64,000 nt of DNA from CF-162 sp963667205 (GCA_963667205.1 OY762959.1:806001-870000), one strand, 5' to 3'; positions 24,919-34,454 are shown, numbered from the stretch's first letter. The notes: generated by a model from the sequence alone, not told the origin. A program made the numbers and translations.

Positions 24919-26424
24919 ATGCGTCTACAACAGTGTTCATCAGTCGTGGCTCATCTCATCAAGTCCCGCGTGGTCCTTGTGGCTGCCGTCGGCGCGCTCA
25001 CTGCCTTCAGCGCAATCATCGTCGCGCCTTCGCCTGGGGAACCGTCACTCGCCTCAAGCGCCATTCAGGGCGACGCCGACTGCAGCGGCACCGTCGATAC
25101 TCACGACGCCCTGGCGGTCGTTCGCCTGGTTGCCGGCGCCGGGCCGGTCGCCGGGTGTGCCACGTCGGCCGGCGACGTCAACTGCGATTCCCTCGTCGAT
25201 GAAGGAGACGCGCTGGCGTTATTGCGGCACATTGGCGGCGTTCCGGCGGCACAATCGGCGAGCGCCGACTGCGTGGCTATCGGCGACCCGCTCAGCCTGC
25301 TGACGGCCTCCCCGACCGCAAGCCTTACGACGCCAACGGCCTCGCCGCTCGACCCTCCGGAGCCTGACGGCTATCGTCTTGCGGAGGTCATCAGTGCCGA
25401 TGCCCTTGGGCCGTCGCAGCAGTACAAAGTTGAGCTAGCGCTGATCCCGGGCGTGGCCAACGAGGCGATCGTCGCTTTGCATACTGGGCCGATCTACCGC
25501 GTCTCGCTGGACGGCAGCTTTGTGCCGCAGGCCTGGGGCGACTTGAGCTCGCTCGTGAACTTCGACAACAACGAAGAGGGTCTTCTGTCCGTCGCTTTCT
25601 CGCCGAACTTTACAGAGGACGACACCGTCTTCGCCTACTACACGCCCGGAGCGCCGTTGGATACAGTGCTGGCCCGATTCCAGGCGACCGCGACGGACCT
25701 CGACGAGAGCAGCCGGGAGACTGTTATTTCGATTGAGGAGCACAACAACGTACACCAGGGCGGACACATTGTCTTCGACGATCAGGACTACCTGATGCTG
25801 TCACTGGGCGATGGCGGCTGGAGCGGGGATGCGCTTGAAGTGGCGCAGGAGCTGGACAGGCTGCTGGGCAAGATCATCCGCATCGACCTGTCAGTGCAGC
25901 CGTACACGATCCCGCCCGACAATCCGTTCATCGGCGTCGCCGGCGCTCGTTGGGAGATATTCGCGCTCGGCTTCCGAAACCCGTGGCGCATGACGATCGA
26001 CAGCCTGACCGGCGACGTCTGGCTCGGCGACGTCGGAGAGGGATCCTGGGAAGAGGTGAACCACGTCGTTGCCGGCGGCAACTACGGCTGGGACTGTTTC
26101 GAGGGCCTCGCGGTATGGGAGGACGATGAGCAGTGCGAAGGCAAGGTCTTCTCGACGCCGCGCGCGGTTTACGGTCACGATGAGGGCGCCGCCGTTGTCG
26201 GCGGCTTCGTCTACCGCGGGAGCGCGATGCCAGAGTTATACGGATGGTACGTCTACGCGGACTACGCCAGCGGCCGTGTTTGGGCGGTCAACACGACCGG
26301 CAGCGGAGCTCCGGTGGAGTTGACCGACGAGTCGTTCCTGATCTCGTCGTTCGCGGAGCTGCCGAACGGAGAGCTGCTGATCGTCTCGTACACAGAGGGC
26401 ATCTACCAGCTCGAGCGCGACTGA
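24919..26424 (+). CDS. Secreted dockerin-domain PQQ sugar-dehydrogenase-like protein, copy 2
   Basis: 501 residues, with the same layout as copy 1: membrane helix, dockerin-like repeats (G-D-A-D-C-S-G-T-V-D-T-H-D and D-V-N-C-D-S-L-V-D-E-G-D), a short S/T/P linker of about 25 residues, then the propeller (G-F-R-N-P-W-R-M, W-L-G-D-V-G). It is closer to copy 3 than to copy 1: both share P-P-D-N-P-F-x-G-V-A-G-A and the same flanking DNA. TACGAT lies 6 bases before the ATG with no ribosome site, so it is likely leaderless. The intact copy most likely to be functional along with copy 1. Confidence 0.8.
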   Translation: MRLQQCSSVVAHLIKSRVVLVAAVGALTAFSAIIVAPSPGEPSLASSAIQGDADCSGTVDTHDALAVVRLVAGAGPVAGCATSAGDVNCDSLVDEGDALALLRHIGGVPAAQSASADCVAIGDPLSLLTASPTASLTTPTASPLDPPEPDGYRLAEVISADALGPSQQYKVELALIPGVANEAIVALHTGPIYRVSLDGSFVPQAWGDLSSLVNFDNNEEGLLSVAFSPNFTEDDTVFAYYTPGAPLDTVLARFQATATDLDESSRETVISIEEHNNVHQGGHIVFDDQDYLMLSLGDGGWSGDALEVAQELDRLLGKIIRIDLSVQPYTIPPDNPFIGVAGARWEIFALGFRNPWRMTIDSLTGDVWLGDVGEGSWEEVNHVVAGGNYGWDCFEGLAVWEDDEQCEGKVFSTPRAVYGHDEGAAVVGGFVYRGSAMPELYGWYVYADYASGRVWAVNTTGSGAPVELTDESFLISSFAELPNGELLIVSYTEGIYQLERD

Positions 26425-26480
26425 GCAAGCACTCCCCGCATACGCTGTAATTATTATGTCTACGAAAGTGTTCATCTGTC

Positions 26481-28113
26481 GTGGCTCATCTCGTTAGGGT
26501 CCGCGTGGCCCTCATTGCGGTCGTTGGCGCCCTGGCCGTCTTCAGCGCGCTCACCGTCATGCCTTCGCTTGCCGGACCATCGCCTGACGGCAGCGTCCAA
26601 GGCGACGCGGACTGCAGCGGCACCGTCGACGCGCGCGACGTGCTGATGGTGATCCGCCTCGTTGCCGACGCCGGGCCGGTCACCGTGTGCGCCACGACTG
26701 CAGGCGACGTCACCTGCGATTCCGTTGTCGACGAGGCCGACGCGCTCGCGCTGTTGCTGCACCTCGGTGGCGTGCCGGCAACACAATCAGCAAGCGCCGA
26801 CTGCGCGGCTATCGGCGAACCGCTCAACCCGCCGACGGCCTCCCCGACCGCAAGTCCTACGCCGACACCGACGCCGACACCGACGCCAACACCCACTCCG
26901 ACGCCAACGCCTACACCCACTCCGACGGCGACGCCCACGCCAACACCCACGCCCACGCCAACACCCACGCCCACGCCGTCGCCGATACCAACTCCGTCAC
27001 CGACGCCCACGCCGACACCGTCTCCAACTCCAGTCCCGGACTCGGGCGACTACCACCTCCAGGCGGTGATTACCGGCGGCGGCCTCGGATCGGCGCAGCT
27101 GTTCAAGACCGAGGTGGCGTCGATCCCGGGCGTGCCAAACGAGGCGATAGTCGCCCTGCAAGCCGGGTTGATCTACCGCATCTCGCTGGACGGCAGCTTC
27201 GCGCCCCTGTTGTGGGGCGACGTGAGCGCTTTCCTCAACTTCAACGGGGCCGAAGAGGGCCTGATGTCGTTCGCCTTCTCGCCGGAGTTCGTGACGGATG
27301 GCTTCGTCTACGCCTACTACACCCCGGGAGCCCCGCTGGACGCCGTCCTCGCCCGCTTCGAAGCCACCGCCACAGACCTGGACGAGGGCAGCCAGCAAAC
27401 CGTGATCTCAATCGAGGACCCTCACCCCTGGCACCACGGCGGGCGAATCGCGTTCGACCACCAGGGCTACTTGATGCTTTCCATTGGCGACGGCGGCTGG
27501 GGCGGAGACGTCCTGGAGGTGGCGCAGGAAACCGACCGCTTGCTCGGCAAGGTGATCCGGATCGACGTCTCTGCGCTGCCCTACACGATCCCACCGGACA
27601 ATCCGTTCGTCGGCGTCGCCGGCGCCCGCGAGGAGATCTTCGCGCTCGGCTTCCGAAACCCCTGGCGGATGTCCGTCGACAGCCTCACAGGCGAAGTGTG
27701 GCTCGGCGACGTCGGCGAGAGCGGTTGGGAGGAAGCGAACCACGTCGTCGCCGGCGGTAACTACGGCTGGGATTGCTACGAGGGCGCGGAAGAGTACGAA
27801 ATCGACGCGCAGTGCGACGCGAAGACGTTCATCGCGCCGCGAGCAGCATACGATCACTCTCAGGGCGTGGCGATCCGTCGGTGGCTTCGTCTACCGCGGA
27901 AGTCAGTTCCCGGAGCTGTACGGCTGGTACGTCTACGCCGACTACGTCACCGCACGCGTCTGGGCCGTCGACACGACCGATGAGAGTGATCCCGTGCAGC
28001 TCACCGACGAAAGCTTCTTGCTCACGACGTTTGCGGAGCTGCCGAACGGAGAGCTGCTGATCGTGTCGTTCACGGAGGGCATCTACGAGCTCGTGCCCGA
28101 CGACGCGCCGTGA
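26481..28113 (+). pseudogene. Secreted dockerin-domain PQQ sugar-dehydrogenase-like protein, copy 3, frameshifted
   Basis: The frame from GTG 26481 is intact through the signal helix, dockerin repeats, a very long T-P linker and most of the propeller, then shifts near 27873-27876, where one extra C follows G-V-A-I. Removing it restores G-G-F-V-Y-R-G-S and reading continues in frame to TGA at 28111-28113 with the family C-terminus (L-P-N-G-E-L-L-I-V-S-F). The original ATG also appears lost: relative to copy 2, the region at 26455-26480 lacks one base, so the ATG at 26456 now runs into a stop. Two independent lesions favour a decaying copy, but a read error at 27874 is possible. Confidence 0.78.
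26866..27034. repeat. Degenerate hexanucleotide (CCNACN) tandem repeat encoding a Thr-Pro linker
   Basis: About 28 units of CCGACN/CCAACN/CCCACN-type codons give alternating threonine and proline. The homologous linker is about 25 residues in copy 2 and about 65 in copy 1, so unit number has changed between paralogues, as expected from replication slippage. It is coding DNA, not a CRISPR array. Confidence 0.85.
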
Positions 28114-28160
28114 TCTCCGTCACACATCGCGCCCGGACTCTCGGCTAAACTGGGGGCGCA

Positions 28161-28811
28161 ATGGGTTCGCGATTTCCGCTCCCTCCGGGCGCCCGGTTGC
28201 GCGTTCTTTCCGTATCCGGCCGCATTGAGATCGAGGCCGATGATGTCCAGGACGTCGAAATCGAGCCGGGCGACCGCCGGGTGGAGGTCTCCGACGACAA
28301 GCACGTAGTCGAGACGCGCACCAAGGGAACGAACCTCAGGATTACCGTCCCGGAAGGCACTAACGTCTCCGTGGGATCCGTTTCCGGGAACGTCAACCTG
28401 GAGGGACGGTTCGGATCGGTGAAGGTGAGCACTGTTTCCGGCCACGTCGAGGTGGACGAGACCGCGGGCGACGTCGACGTTCGCAGCATCAGCGGGCACC
28501 TGGAGGTGGACCGCTGCGGAGGGCGCTGCCGAGCGAACACGAAGACTGGCCGCATCGAGATCGAATGGGTTGGCAAGGAACTTCGCGCGCAGACGTTGAG
28601 CGGCAACATGGAAGTAGGCACGGCCGGGCGGGGAGACGTGGAGCTGCGCTCGATCTCCGGCCGGATCGAGGTAGCGGTCGACCCCGGGCGGCATCCAGAC
28701 CTGCGCCTGAAGACGCTCTCCGGTAAGACTGAGAGCGATCTGCCGCCGGGCTCCGACTTTCAGATCAGGGCGCGCACGATATCAGGGTCGATCACGGTCG
28801 CAGAGGGATGA
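28161..28811 (+). CDS. DUF4097-like beta-repeat protein
   Basis: 216 residues built of repeating strands with the pattern S-G-x-x-x-V or I-S-G-x-I-E-V, six or more times (V-S-G-R-I-E-I, V-S-G-N-V-N-L, V-S-G-H-V-E-V, I-S-G-H-L-E-V, L-S-G-N-M-E-V, I-S-G-R-I-E-V). This is the right-handed beta-helix-like pattern of DUF4097/putative adhesin proteins, which often occur with membrane-stress systems. No signal peptide is present. TAAACT lies 9 bases before the ATG. The stop overlaps the next start (ATGA). Confidence 0.78.
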   Translation: MGSRFPLPPGARLRVLSVSGRIEIEADDVQDVEIEPGDRRVEVSDDKHVVETRTKGTNLRITVPEGTNVSVGSVSGNVNLEGRFGSVKVSTVSGHVEVDETAGDVDVRSISGHLEVDRCGGRCRANTKTGRIEIEWVGKELRAQTLSGNMEVGTAGRGDVELRSISGRIEVAVDPGRHPDLRLKTLSGKTESDLPPGSDFQIRARTISGSITVAEG

Positions 28812-29344
28812 CCCCGGCGGCCGCGGTCGAGACCCGGGAGGGGACAATCGTGTTCACGGACCTGAGCGGGTTCACTGAGTTCACGGCCCTACGGGGCGAC
28901 GCCGCCGCCCTCTCTCTGCTTGATCTGCAGGACGGCCTCGTTCTCGAGCAGATGGGGGGCCGCGGGCGCATCGTCAAGAACCTCGGCGACGGGCTGATGC
29001 TCTGGTTCGACGAGGCGCTCGACGCCGTGCTGGTGTCCATCGCCCTGCAGGAGCGGTTCGAAGAAGCCTCCGGCGAGGACGACGAGCCGCTCTGGGTACG
29101 TATCGGCATCCACTTCGGAAGCCCGGCCCTGCGCGGCAGCGACTTCATTGGTCACGACGTGAACGTGGCGGCGCGCATCGTCGAGCTGGCGGCGCCCGGC
29201 GAGGTGCTGGTTTCTGAGGCCTGCACGCAGCGCATCGAGGCACCGCTGGACGAGGTGACGTTCGAGGAGATCGGCCCGACGATCATGAAGGGCATCCCGG
29301 AGCCAGTGCCCCTCTTCCGCGTGACGCGCGCCTGGGACGCCTAG
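28808..29344 (+). CDS. Adenylate/guanylate cyclase catalytic-domain protein
   Basis: 178 residues, essentially one class III cyclase homology domain. The two metal-binding aspartates are seen: Asp18 in F-T-D-L-S-G-F-T and Asp61 in K-N-L-G-D-G-L-M-L. The transition-state region G-H-D-V-N-V-A-A-R-I-V-E keeps the Asn and Arg expected of active enzymes. It probably makes cAMP or a related nucleotide in the cytoplasm. No regulatory domain is attached, so it may act as a partner or sensor with the DUF4097-like protein whose gene it overlaps by 4 bases. Confidence 0.82.
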   Translation: MTPAAAVETREGTIVFTDLSGFTEFTALRGDAAALSLLDLQDGLVLEQMGGRGRIVKNLGDGLMLWFDEALDAVLVSIALQERFEEASGEDDEPLWVRIGIHFGSPALRGSDFIGHDVNVAARIVELAAPGEVLVSEACTQRIEAPLDEVTFEEIGPTIMKGIPEPVPLFRVTRAWDA

Positions 29345-29354
29345 CCGAGGCCGC

Positions 29355-30167
29355 TCAACGCCAGGGCTTGTCCTTCGTCTTTTCCACGAACTCACGCGCC
29401 GGGCCGGGCGCCCCGGCGACGAGACCCTCGCTGAAGAGCGTGGCGTGCCCGCCGGCGCGGTCGAGGGCGAGGCCGCCGGCGGCACGCACCTGGGCGAGGC
29501 CGGCCGCCAGGTCCCAGGGGCCGAGAAAGCTGTGCGTGTAGAGGTCGAAGCGGCCGCTGGCGGCGTAACCGAGCGCGATCGCCGCACTGCCGATGTTCTG
29601 CACGAATAGCATGCCCGGCCAGAGGTCGTGCAGCAGGGCGAGCATCAGCTTCGAGCGATCGTACTGGTAGCCGAGCCCGAAAGCGAGGAGGCAGTCGCTC
29701 AGCGTCTCTGCCTGTGATACCTGCGCCGGTTGGCCGTTCAAGACGAGTCCGTCGCCGATCACGCCGACGAACTCATCGCCAGTGACCGGCTGCAAGGTCA
29801 GGCCGAGGACGGGTTCGCCGTCGCTGCAGAGGGCGATGTTGAAGGCGAACGTGGGGAAGCCACGGGCGAAGTTTGACGTGCCGTCGATCGGGTCGACTAC
29901 CCAGAGGAGACCGTTCCGCCAGTCGCCGACCGCCGTCGCCGTCTCCTCGGCGAGCACCGGCACGCCGGGGTACTCTTCGGCCAGGATCGCCAGCGCCGCC
30001 TTCTCGCACTCGAGGTCGGTCTGCGTGAGGACGTTGCCGCGGCTCTTGGCGGTCTTCTCCATCGGGAGCCTGTAGGCGGCGAGCATGATGTCGGAAGCGG
30101 CGTGGGCCGCCCGACGCGCGACGTCCAGCGCCGAGGCTCCCGATTTCGCTGCCGGCAGGTTAGCCAC
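29355..30167 (-). CDS. Inositol monophosphatase family protein
   Basis: 270 residues. Metal-binding and catalytic motifs are L-A-E-E-T, W-V-V-D-P-I-D-G-T-S-N-F and, near the C-terminus, G-P-W-D-L-A-A-G. Family enzymes dephosphorylate inositol phosphate, histidinol phosphate or related sugars (and PAP in CysQ); specificity is not clear. The GTG start lies one base after the argS stop, so translation is coupled to argS. It is the last gene of the fakA-fakB-recG-argS run. Confidence 0.85.
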   Translation of the reverse strand: MANLPAAKSGASALDVARRAAHAASDIMLAAYRLPMEKTAKSRGNVLTQTDLECEKAALAILAEEYPGVPVLAEETATAVGDWRNGLLWVVDPIDGTSNFARGFPTFAFNIALCSDGEPVLGLTLQPVTGDEFVGVIGDGLVLNGQPAQVSQAETLSDCLLAFGLGYQYDRSKLMLALLHDLWPGMLFVQNIGSAAIALGYAASGRFDLYTHSFLGPWDLAAGLAQVRAAGGLALDRAGGHATLFSEGLVAGAPGPAREFVEKTKDKPWR

Positions 30168-30168
30168 G

Positions 30169-31836
30169 CTACATGCGCTCCGGTGCGCTCATGCCCATCA
30201 GGTCCAGGCTGCGGGCGAGGACAGTCTTGGCGGCGGAGACGAGCTTGATGCGGGCGCGCGACAGCGCTTCGTCGTCGCTGAGGACTCGGCACTTCTCGTA
30301 GAAGTCGTGGAAAGCGGTCGCCATCTCCGTCGCGTAGTACGGGAGCTGGTGGGGCTCGTTGGTGAGTGCGATCTGCTCGATCAGCTCGGGCAGGCGCAGC
30401 ATCTTGCGCACGAGGTCCAGCTCGGCGTCTTCCTTGAGCAGGCCGACATCGCCGCCCTGGAGGTCGAGGCCACGCTCAGTCGCCTGAGCGAGGATGCCGG
30501 CGATGCGGGCGTGGGCGTACTGGACGTAGTACACGGGGTTCTCCGCGCTCTGCTGCTTGGCCAGCTCGATGTCGAACTCCATGTGGGAGTCGGCGGCGCG
30601 CGTCACGAAGTTGTAGCGCGCGGCATCCGCGCCGACTTCGTCGACGACGGAGCGCAGCGTGATGATGTCCCCGGCGCGCTTGGAGAGGCGGATCACCTCG
30701 TCGCCGCGCTTCAGCGTGACGAGCTGGTAGATGATGATCTCGAGGCGATCGGGATCGACGTCGAGCGCGGCGACGGCGGCCTTCATGCGGGGAACGTGAC
30801 CCTGATGGTCGGCGCCCCAGACGTTGATCACACGATCGAAGCCGCGGGTCACGAACTTGTCGTAGTGATATGCGATGTCGGAGGCGAAATACGTTGGCGC
30901 GCCGGTCGAGCGAATGAGGACGTTGTCCTTCTCCTCGCCGAGCGACGACGAAACGAACCAGACGGCGCCCTCGCGCTCCGAGACGAAGCCGCGTTCGCGC
31001 AGCAGATCCATCGCCTTCTCGTACGTGCCGTCATCGTAGACCGAGCGCTCCGAGAACCAGTTGTCGTACTGCACGCCGATCGCGTCCAGGTCTCCGCGGA
31101 TGTTCTCCAGCATCAGGGCAACGCCGCGGTCGTGCACCTCGGGCGGTCTCGGCTCGCCTTCCGGGCGCAGGAGCGAGTCGCCGAACTCGTCCTTGAGCGC
31201 GTCCGCAAGGCCGATCATGTACTCGCCGGGGTAGCCGCCTTCCGGCACGTCAACTTCGCGGCCGAAGAGCTGCTGGTAGCGGACGTAGAGCGTCTGGGCG
31301 AAGATGTCGGTCTGCGTGCCGGCGTCGTTCACGAGGTATTCGCGCTGGACCTCGAAGCCGGCCGCGGCTAGCGTTCGAGCGAGCGTGTCGCCGAGGGCGA
31401 GGCCTCGGCCGTTGCCGACGTGGATCGGCCCGACGGGGTTGGCGGAGACGAACTCCACCTGCACCCTGGTGCCCGCGCCGAGCGCGATGTTCCCGAACTC
31501 CGGACCGGCGGCGAGGATCACGTCCACCTGCGCGGCGAGCCACTGGCCCGAGAGGCGGAAGTTGATGAAGCCGGGCGGGGCCACCTCGACCGCCGCGAAG
31601 ACGCCGTTCTGGGAGTCGCCGTCAAGGTGCCTGGCGATCATCTGGGCGATGTCGAGCGGCTTCATCTGCGCCGCGCGGGCCATGCGCATGGCGAGTCCCG
31701 TGCCGTAGTCACCGTGCTCCGGCCGCTGGGGTCGTTCGATCGGTGCGTCCGGGATGGCGGCGGCCGGCAGGTCGCCGGCCTCCTGGGCCCTGCGGACGGC
31801 AGCCTGTACGAGCTGGCCGATTTCGTTCTTGATCAT
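30169..31836 (-). CDS. argS: Arginyl-tRNA synthetase
   Basis: 555 residues from ATG 31836. Class I motifs are P-I-H-V-G-N-G-R-G (HIGH-like) and I-R-L-S-K-R-A-G-D (KMSKS-like, with the Ser-Lys kept). The C-terminal anticodon-binding region ends V-L-A-R-S-L-D-L-M-G-M. A longer frame to 31953 exists, but its first 39 codons show no ArgRS character. The gene lies in an operon with recG upstream and IMPase downstream, apart from the arginine biosynthesis cluster. Confidence 0.93.
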   Translation of the reverse strand: MIKNEIGQLVQAAVRRAQEAGDLPAAAIPDAPIERPQRPEHGDYGTGLAMRMARAAQMKPLDIAQMIARHLDGDSQNGVFAAVEVAPPGFINFRLSGQWLAAQVDVILAAGPEFGNIALGAGTRVQVEFVSANPVGPIHVGNGRGLALGDTLARTLAAAGFEVQREYLVNDAGTQTDIFAQTLYVRYQQLFGREVDVPEGGYPGEYMIGLADALKDEFGDSLLRPEGEPRPPEVHDRGVALMLENIRGDLDAIGVQYDNWFSERSVYDDGTYEKAMDLLRERGFVSEREGAVWFVSSSLGEEKDNVLIRSTGAPTYFASDIAYHYDKFVTRGFDRVINVWGADHQGHVPRMKAAVAALDVDPDRLEIIIYQLVTLKRGDEVIRLSKRAGDIITLRSVVDEVGADAARYNFVTRAADSHMEFDIELAKQQSAENPVYYVQYAHARIAGILAQATERGLDLQGGDVGLLKEDAELDLVRKMLRLPELIEQIALTNEPHQLPYYATEMATAFHDFYEKCRVLSDDEALSRARIKLVSAAKTVLARSLDLMGMSAPERM

Positions 31837-31922
31837 CGCTTCAAAACGCGAACGCCCGCCTGAGGCGGACGCTTCACCTGGAGATTCTAGCCCAAGCGCG
31901 CGGCAAGCGCTACGCGCGACCG

Positions 31923-34448
31923 CTACGAGACGTCGGCGGTAAGCCGGTCCCACAGGCGGCTCACGTTTTCGCGCAACGCCGCGTGCGATCGGTCGACCAG
32001 CTCCGGGTCCTCATCGAGGATGCGAGTCGCCTCGCGCCGCGCCTCCTCGATCAGCTCGACGTCTGTGAGCCGGGCGACGCGCAGGTCGGGCAGGCCGGAC
32101 TGGCGCTTGCCGAAGTACTCGCCGGGGCCGCGCAGCCGCAGGTCGTGCTCCGCGAGGTCGAAGCCGCTGTCCGTCGTTTCCATGATCTGCAGGCGCTCCA
32201 TCGCCTCCTCGGACTGCGTGTCGGAGAGGAGGAAGCAGTACGCCTGCTCCTCGCTGCGGCGCACGCGGCCGCGGAACTGGTGCAGCTGCGAGAGGCCGAA
32301 GCGGTCCGCGCCCTCGATCAGGATCACCGTCGAGTTCGGCACGTCCACGCCAACCTCAACGACCGACGTCGAGACGAGGACGTCGAGCTCATGGTCGCGG
32401 AAGGTGCGCATTGTAGTCTCCTTCTCGCCTCCGGACATGCGGCCGTGAAGCAGGCCGAGGCGCAGGTCCGGGAACTCGTCCCGCGAAAGGCGCTCGTACT
32501 CCTGCACCGCCGCCTTCGCTTCGATCGCCTCCGACTCCTCGACCAGCGGGCAGATGACGTAGGCCTGGCGCCCCTCTTCGACCTTCTTGCGGATGAAACG
32601 CGTCGCTTCGTCGCGGCGGCGCGGGGGCACGAAGTACGTCTTCACGGGAGGGCGGCCCGGGGGCATCTCGTTGAGCACGGTTATGTCGAGATCTCCGTAA
32701 ACGGTGAGCGCCAACGTCCGCGGGATGGGGGTGGCCGTCATCACGAGCACGTGCGGGCTGCCGCCCTTCTCCCGCAGGGTGGCGCGCTGCTCGACGCCGA
32801 AGCGGTGCTGCTCGTCGATGACAGCGAGGCCGAGGTCCGCGAACTCGACAGACTCCTGCAGAAGCGCGTGCGTGCCGACGGCGATGTCCACCTCGCCGCG
32901 GGCGATCGCCTCCTGCACGGCGGCCTTGTCGGACGCCTTCAGGCTTCCCGTAAGGAGCGCCGTACGCACCGGCCCGTCCAGGTAGGGCGGCCGCAGAACG
33001 ACGAAGCCGTCGCCGGACTCCTGGAACCACGGGCCGTCCGCGGCCGGGGCGGCGCCGTCAGGGCCGAGGATGCTCGTGAACGTCCGCATGTGCTGCTCGG
33101 CGAGGATCTCCGTCGGAGCCATGATCGCACCCTGCCTGCCGGAAGCGACCGCGGCGAGCAGCCCGGCGGCGGCGACGACTGTCTTGCCGCTACCAACGTC
33201 TCCCTCCAGCAGGCGCGTCATCGGTACGGCGTCAGACGTGTCCGCCAGGACCTCGTCGATCGCCTTGCGTTGCGCGCCCGTGAGCTCGAACGGCAGCGAC
33301 CCGATGAAGGCATCGAGGGCATCGTTTGCGAGCGAGAGGACCGGCGCACCGCCTGCGATCTGCCACTGGCGGCGACGCCGGACGACGCCGATCTCGATCC
33401 ACAGCAGCTCTTCGAAGGCGAAGCGGCGCCTCGCCTCGTCCGCCTCTTCAAGCGATTCCGGCGCGTGTATCTGCCGGAACGCCTCCGCAGCGCCCATGAG
33501 ACCGTTGCGATCGCGGATGCCATCCGGGAGCGTCTCCGGGACGTCCGCCGCGCAGGAATCGACGGCGAGGCGCACGAGGTCGCGCAGCGTCTTCATGTAG
33601 AGGCCTTCGGTCTTGCGGTAGACAGGCACGAAGCGGCGGCTGAAGATTGCCTCGTCGTCCAGCGATTCGATCTCCGGGTTCTCCATCTGCATGCGGCCCT
33701 TGAAGGAGCCGATCTTGCCGCTGAGCGCGACCTTCATACCGGTCTTGAGCCGCTTCGCCACCCAGGGCTGGCCGAACCAGAGGCAGCGGATCGTGCCGGA
33801 GTCATCGCCGACGATCGCTTCAGCGCCGCGCCGCCTGCGGCCGATCATGACCGCTTTCGCCGACCAGACCTCGGCGATCAGGGTCTGCTCCTCGCCAAAC
33901 GCGAGGCCGGCGATCGGCCGCACCTCGGAGTAGTCGTGGTAGCGCGTCGGGAAGTGGTAGAGGAGATCGCGGACTGTCTCCAGTTCCAGCTTGTCCAGCC
34001 GCTTCCCGTCCGGTCGCGTCGCACCCAGCGCGGACACCGGCGAGTCGAGCGTGAGGCCCGTTAGCGGCGTCGCATCGGGCTTCGCTGCGACCTTCGGGGC
34101 TGCGGCCGGTTTACGCGAGGCCGACTTGCGCGCAACCACCTTTCTGGCGACCGGCGGTGCCCGCAACTCCACGGCTGATTGATTCGCGGCTTCGCGCTGC
34201 GCGCCGTCGTCGGCGGAGCGCAGAAGCTCGTCGACGACTCGCTGACGCTGGATCGGGTGCAGAGCGCGATAACCGCCGGGCGGGAGCTGCTGCAGAATGC
34301 GGGATATCGGGTGCGCGGTGCCGATCTTCGCCTCGCCGGCAAACCGGAGGAGGTATTCGTCCAGGCCACCAACTACGGCGCCGTCGCTGAACTTCTTATC
34401 GCGCTCCAGCGCCAGTACACTACGAAGCCCCTCGTAGGACCCCGCCAA
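31923..34448 (-). CDS. recG: ATP-dependent DNA helicase RecG with N-terminal extension
   Basis: 841 residues against about 690 in E. coli. The first 150 or so residues are an extra domain with a lysine/alanine-rich tether (K-S-A-S-R-K-P-A-A-A-P-K), then the wedge OB domain. Helicase motifs follow: L-E-G-D-V-G-S-G-K-T (Walker A), V-I-D-E-Q-H-R-F-G, T-A-T-P-I-P-R-T, and Q-F-R-G-R-V-R-R. RecG remodels stalled forks and branched DNA. The TTG start sits 7 bases after the fakB stop, with GGGGAG upstream. An N-terminal extension of this kind occurs in RecG of several deep-branching phyla. Confidence 0.93.
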   Translation of the reverse strand: MAGSYEGLRSVLALERDKKFSDGAVVGGLDEYLLRFAGEAKIGTAHPISRILQQLPPGGYRALHPIQRQRVVDELLRSADDGAQREAANQSAVELRAPPVARKVVARKSASRKPAAAPKVAAKPDATPLTGLTLDSPVSALGATRPDGKRLDKLELETVRDLLYHFPTRYHDYSEVRPIAGLAFGEEQTLIAEVWSAKAVMIGRRRRGAEAIVGDDSGTIRCLWFGQPWVAKRLKTGMKVALSGKIGSFKGRMQMENPEIESLDDEAIFSRRFVPVYRKTEGLYMKTLRDLVRLAVDSCAADVPETLPDGIRDRNGLMGAAEAFRQIHAPESLEEADEARRRFAFEELLWIEIGVVRRRRQWQIAGGAPVLSLANDALDAFIGSLPFELTGAQRKAIDEVLADTSDAVPMTRLLEGDVGSGKTVVAAAGLLAAVASGRQGAIMAPTEILAEQHMRTFTSILGPDGAAPAADGPWFQESGDGFVVLRPPYLDGPVRTALLTGSLKASDKAAVQEAIARGEVDIAVGTHALLQESVEFADLGLAVIDEQHRFGVEQRATLREKGGSPHVLVMTATPIPRTLALTVYGDLDITVLNEMPPGRPPVKTYFVPPRRRDEATRFIRKKVEEGRQAYVICPLVEESEAIEAKAAVQEYERLSRDEFPDLRLGLLHGRMSGGEKETTMRTFRDHELDVLVSTSVVEVGVDVPNSTVILIEGADRFGLSQLHQFRGRVRRSEEQAYCFLLSDTQSEEAMERLQIMETTDSGFDLAEHDLRLRGPGEYFGKRQSGLPDLRVARLTDVELIEEARREATRILDEDPELVDRSHAALRENVSRLWDRLTADVS

Positions 34449-34454
34449 CTTCGG

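Noticed and set aside
26866..27034. CRISPR-like direct repeats
   Set aside because: The repeat is in frame, made of Thr and Pro codons with no unique spacers.
31983..34064. 693-codon ORF antisense to recG
   Set aside because: Composition of a reverse-strand shadow; recG is certain.
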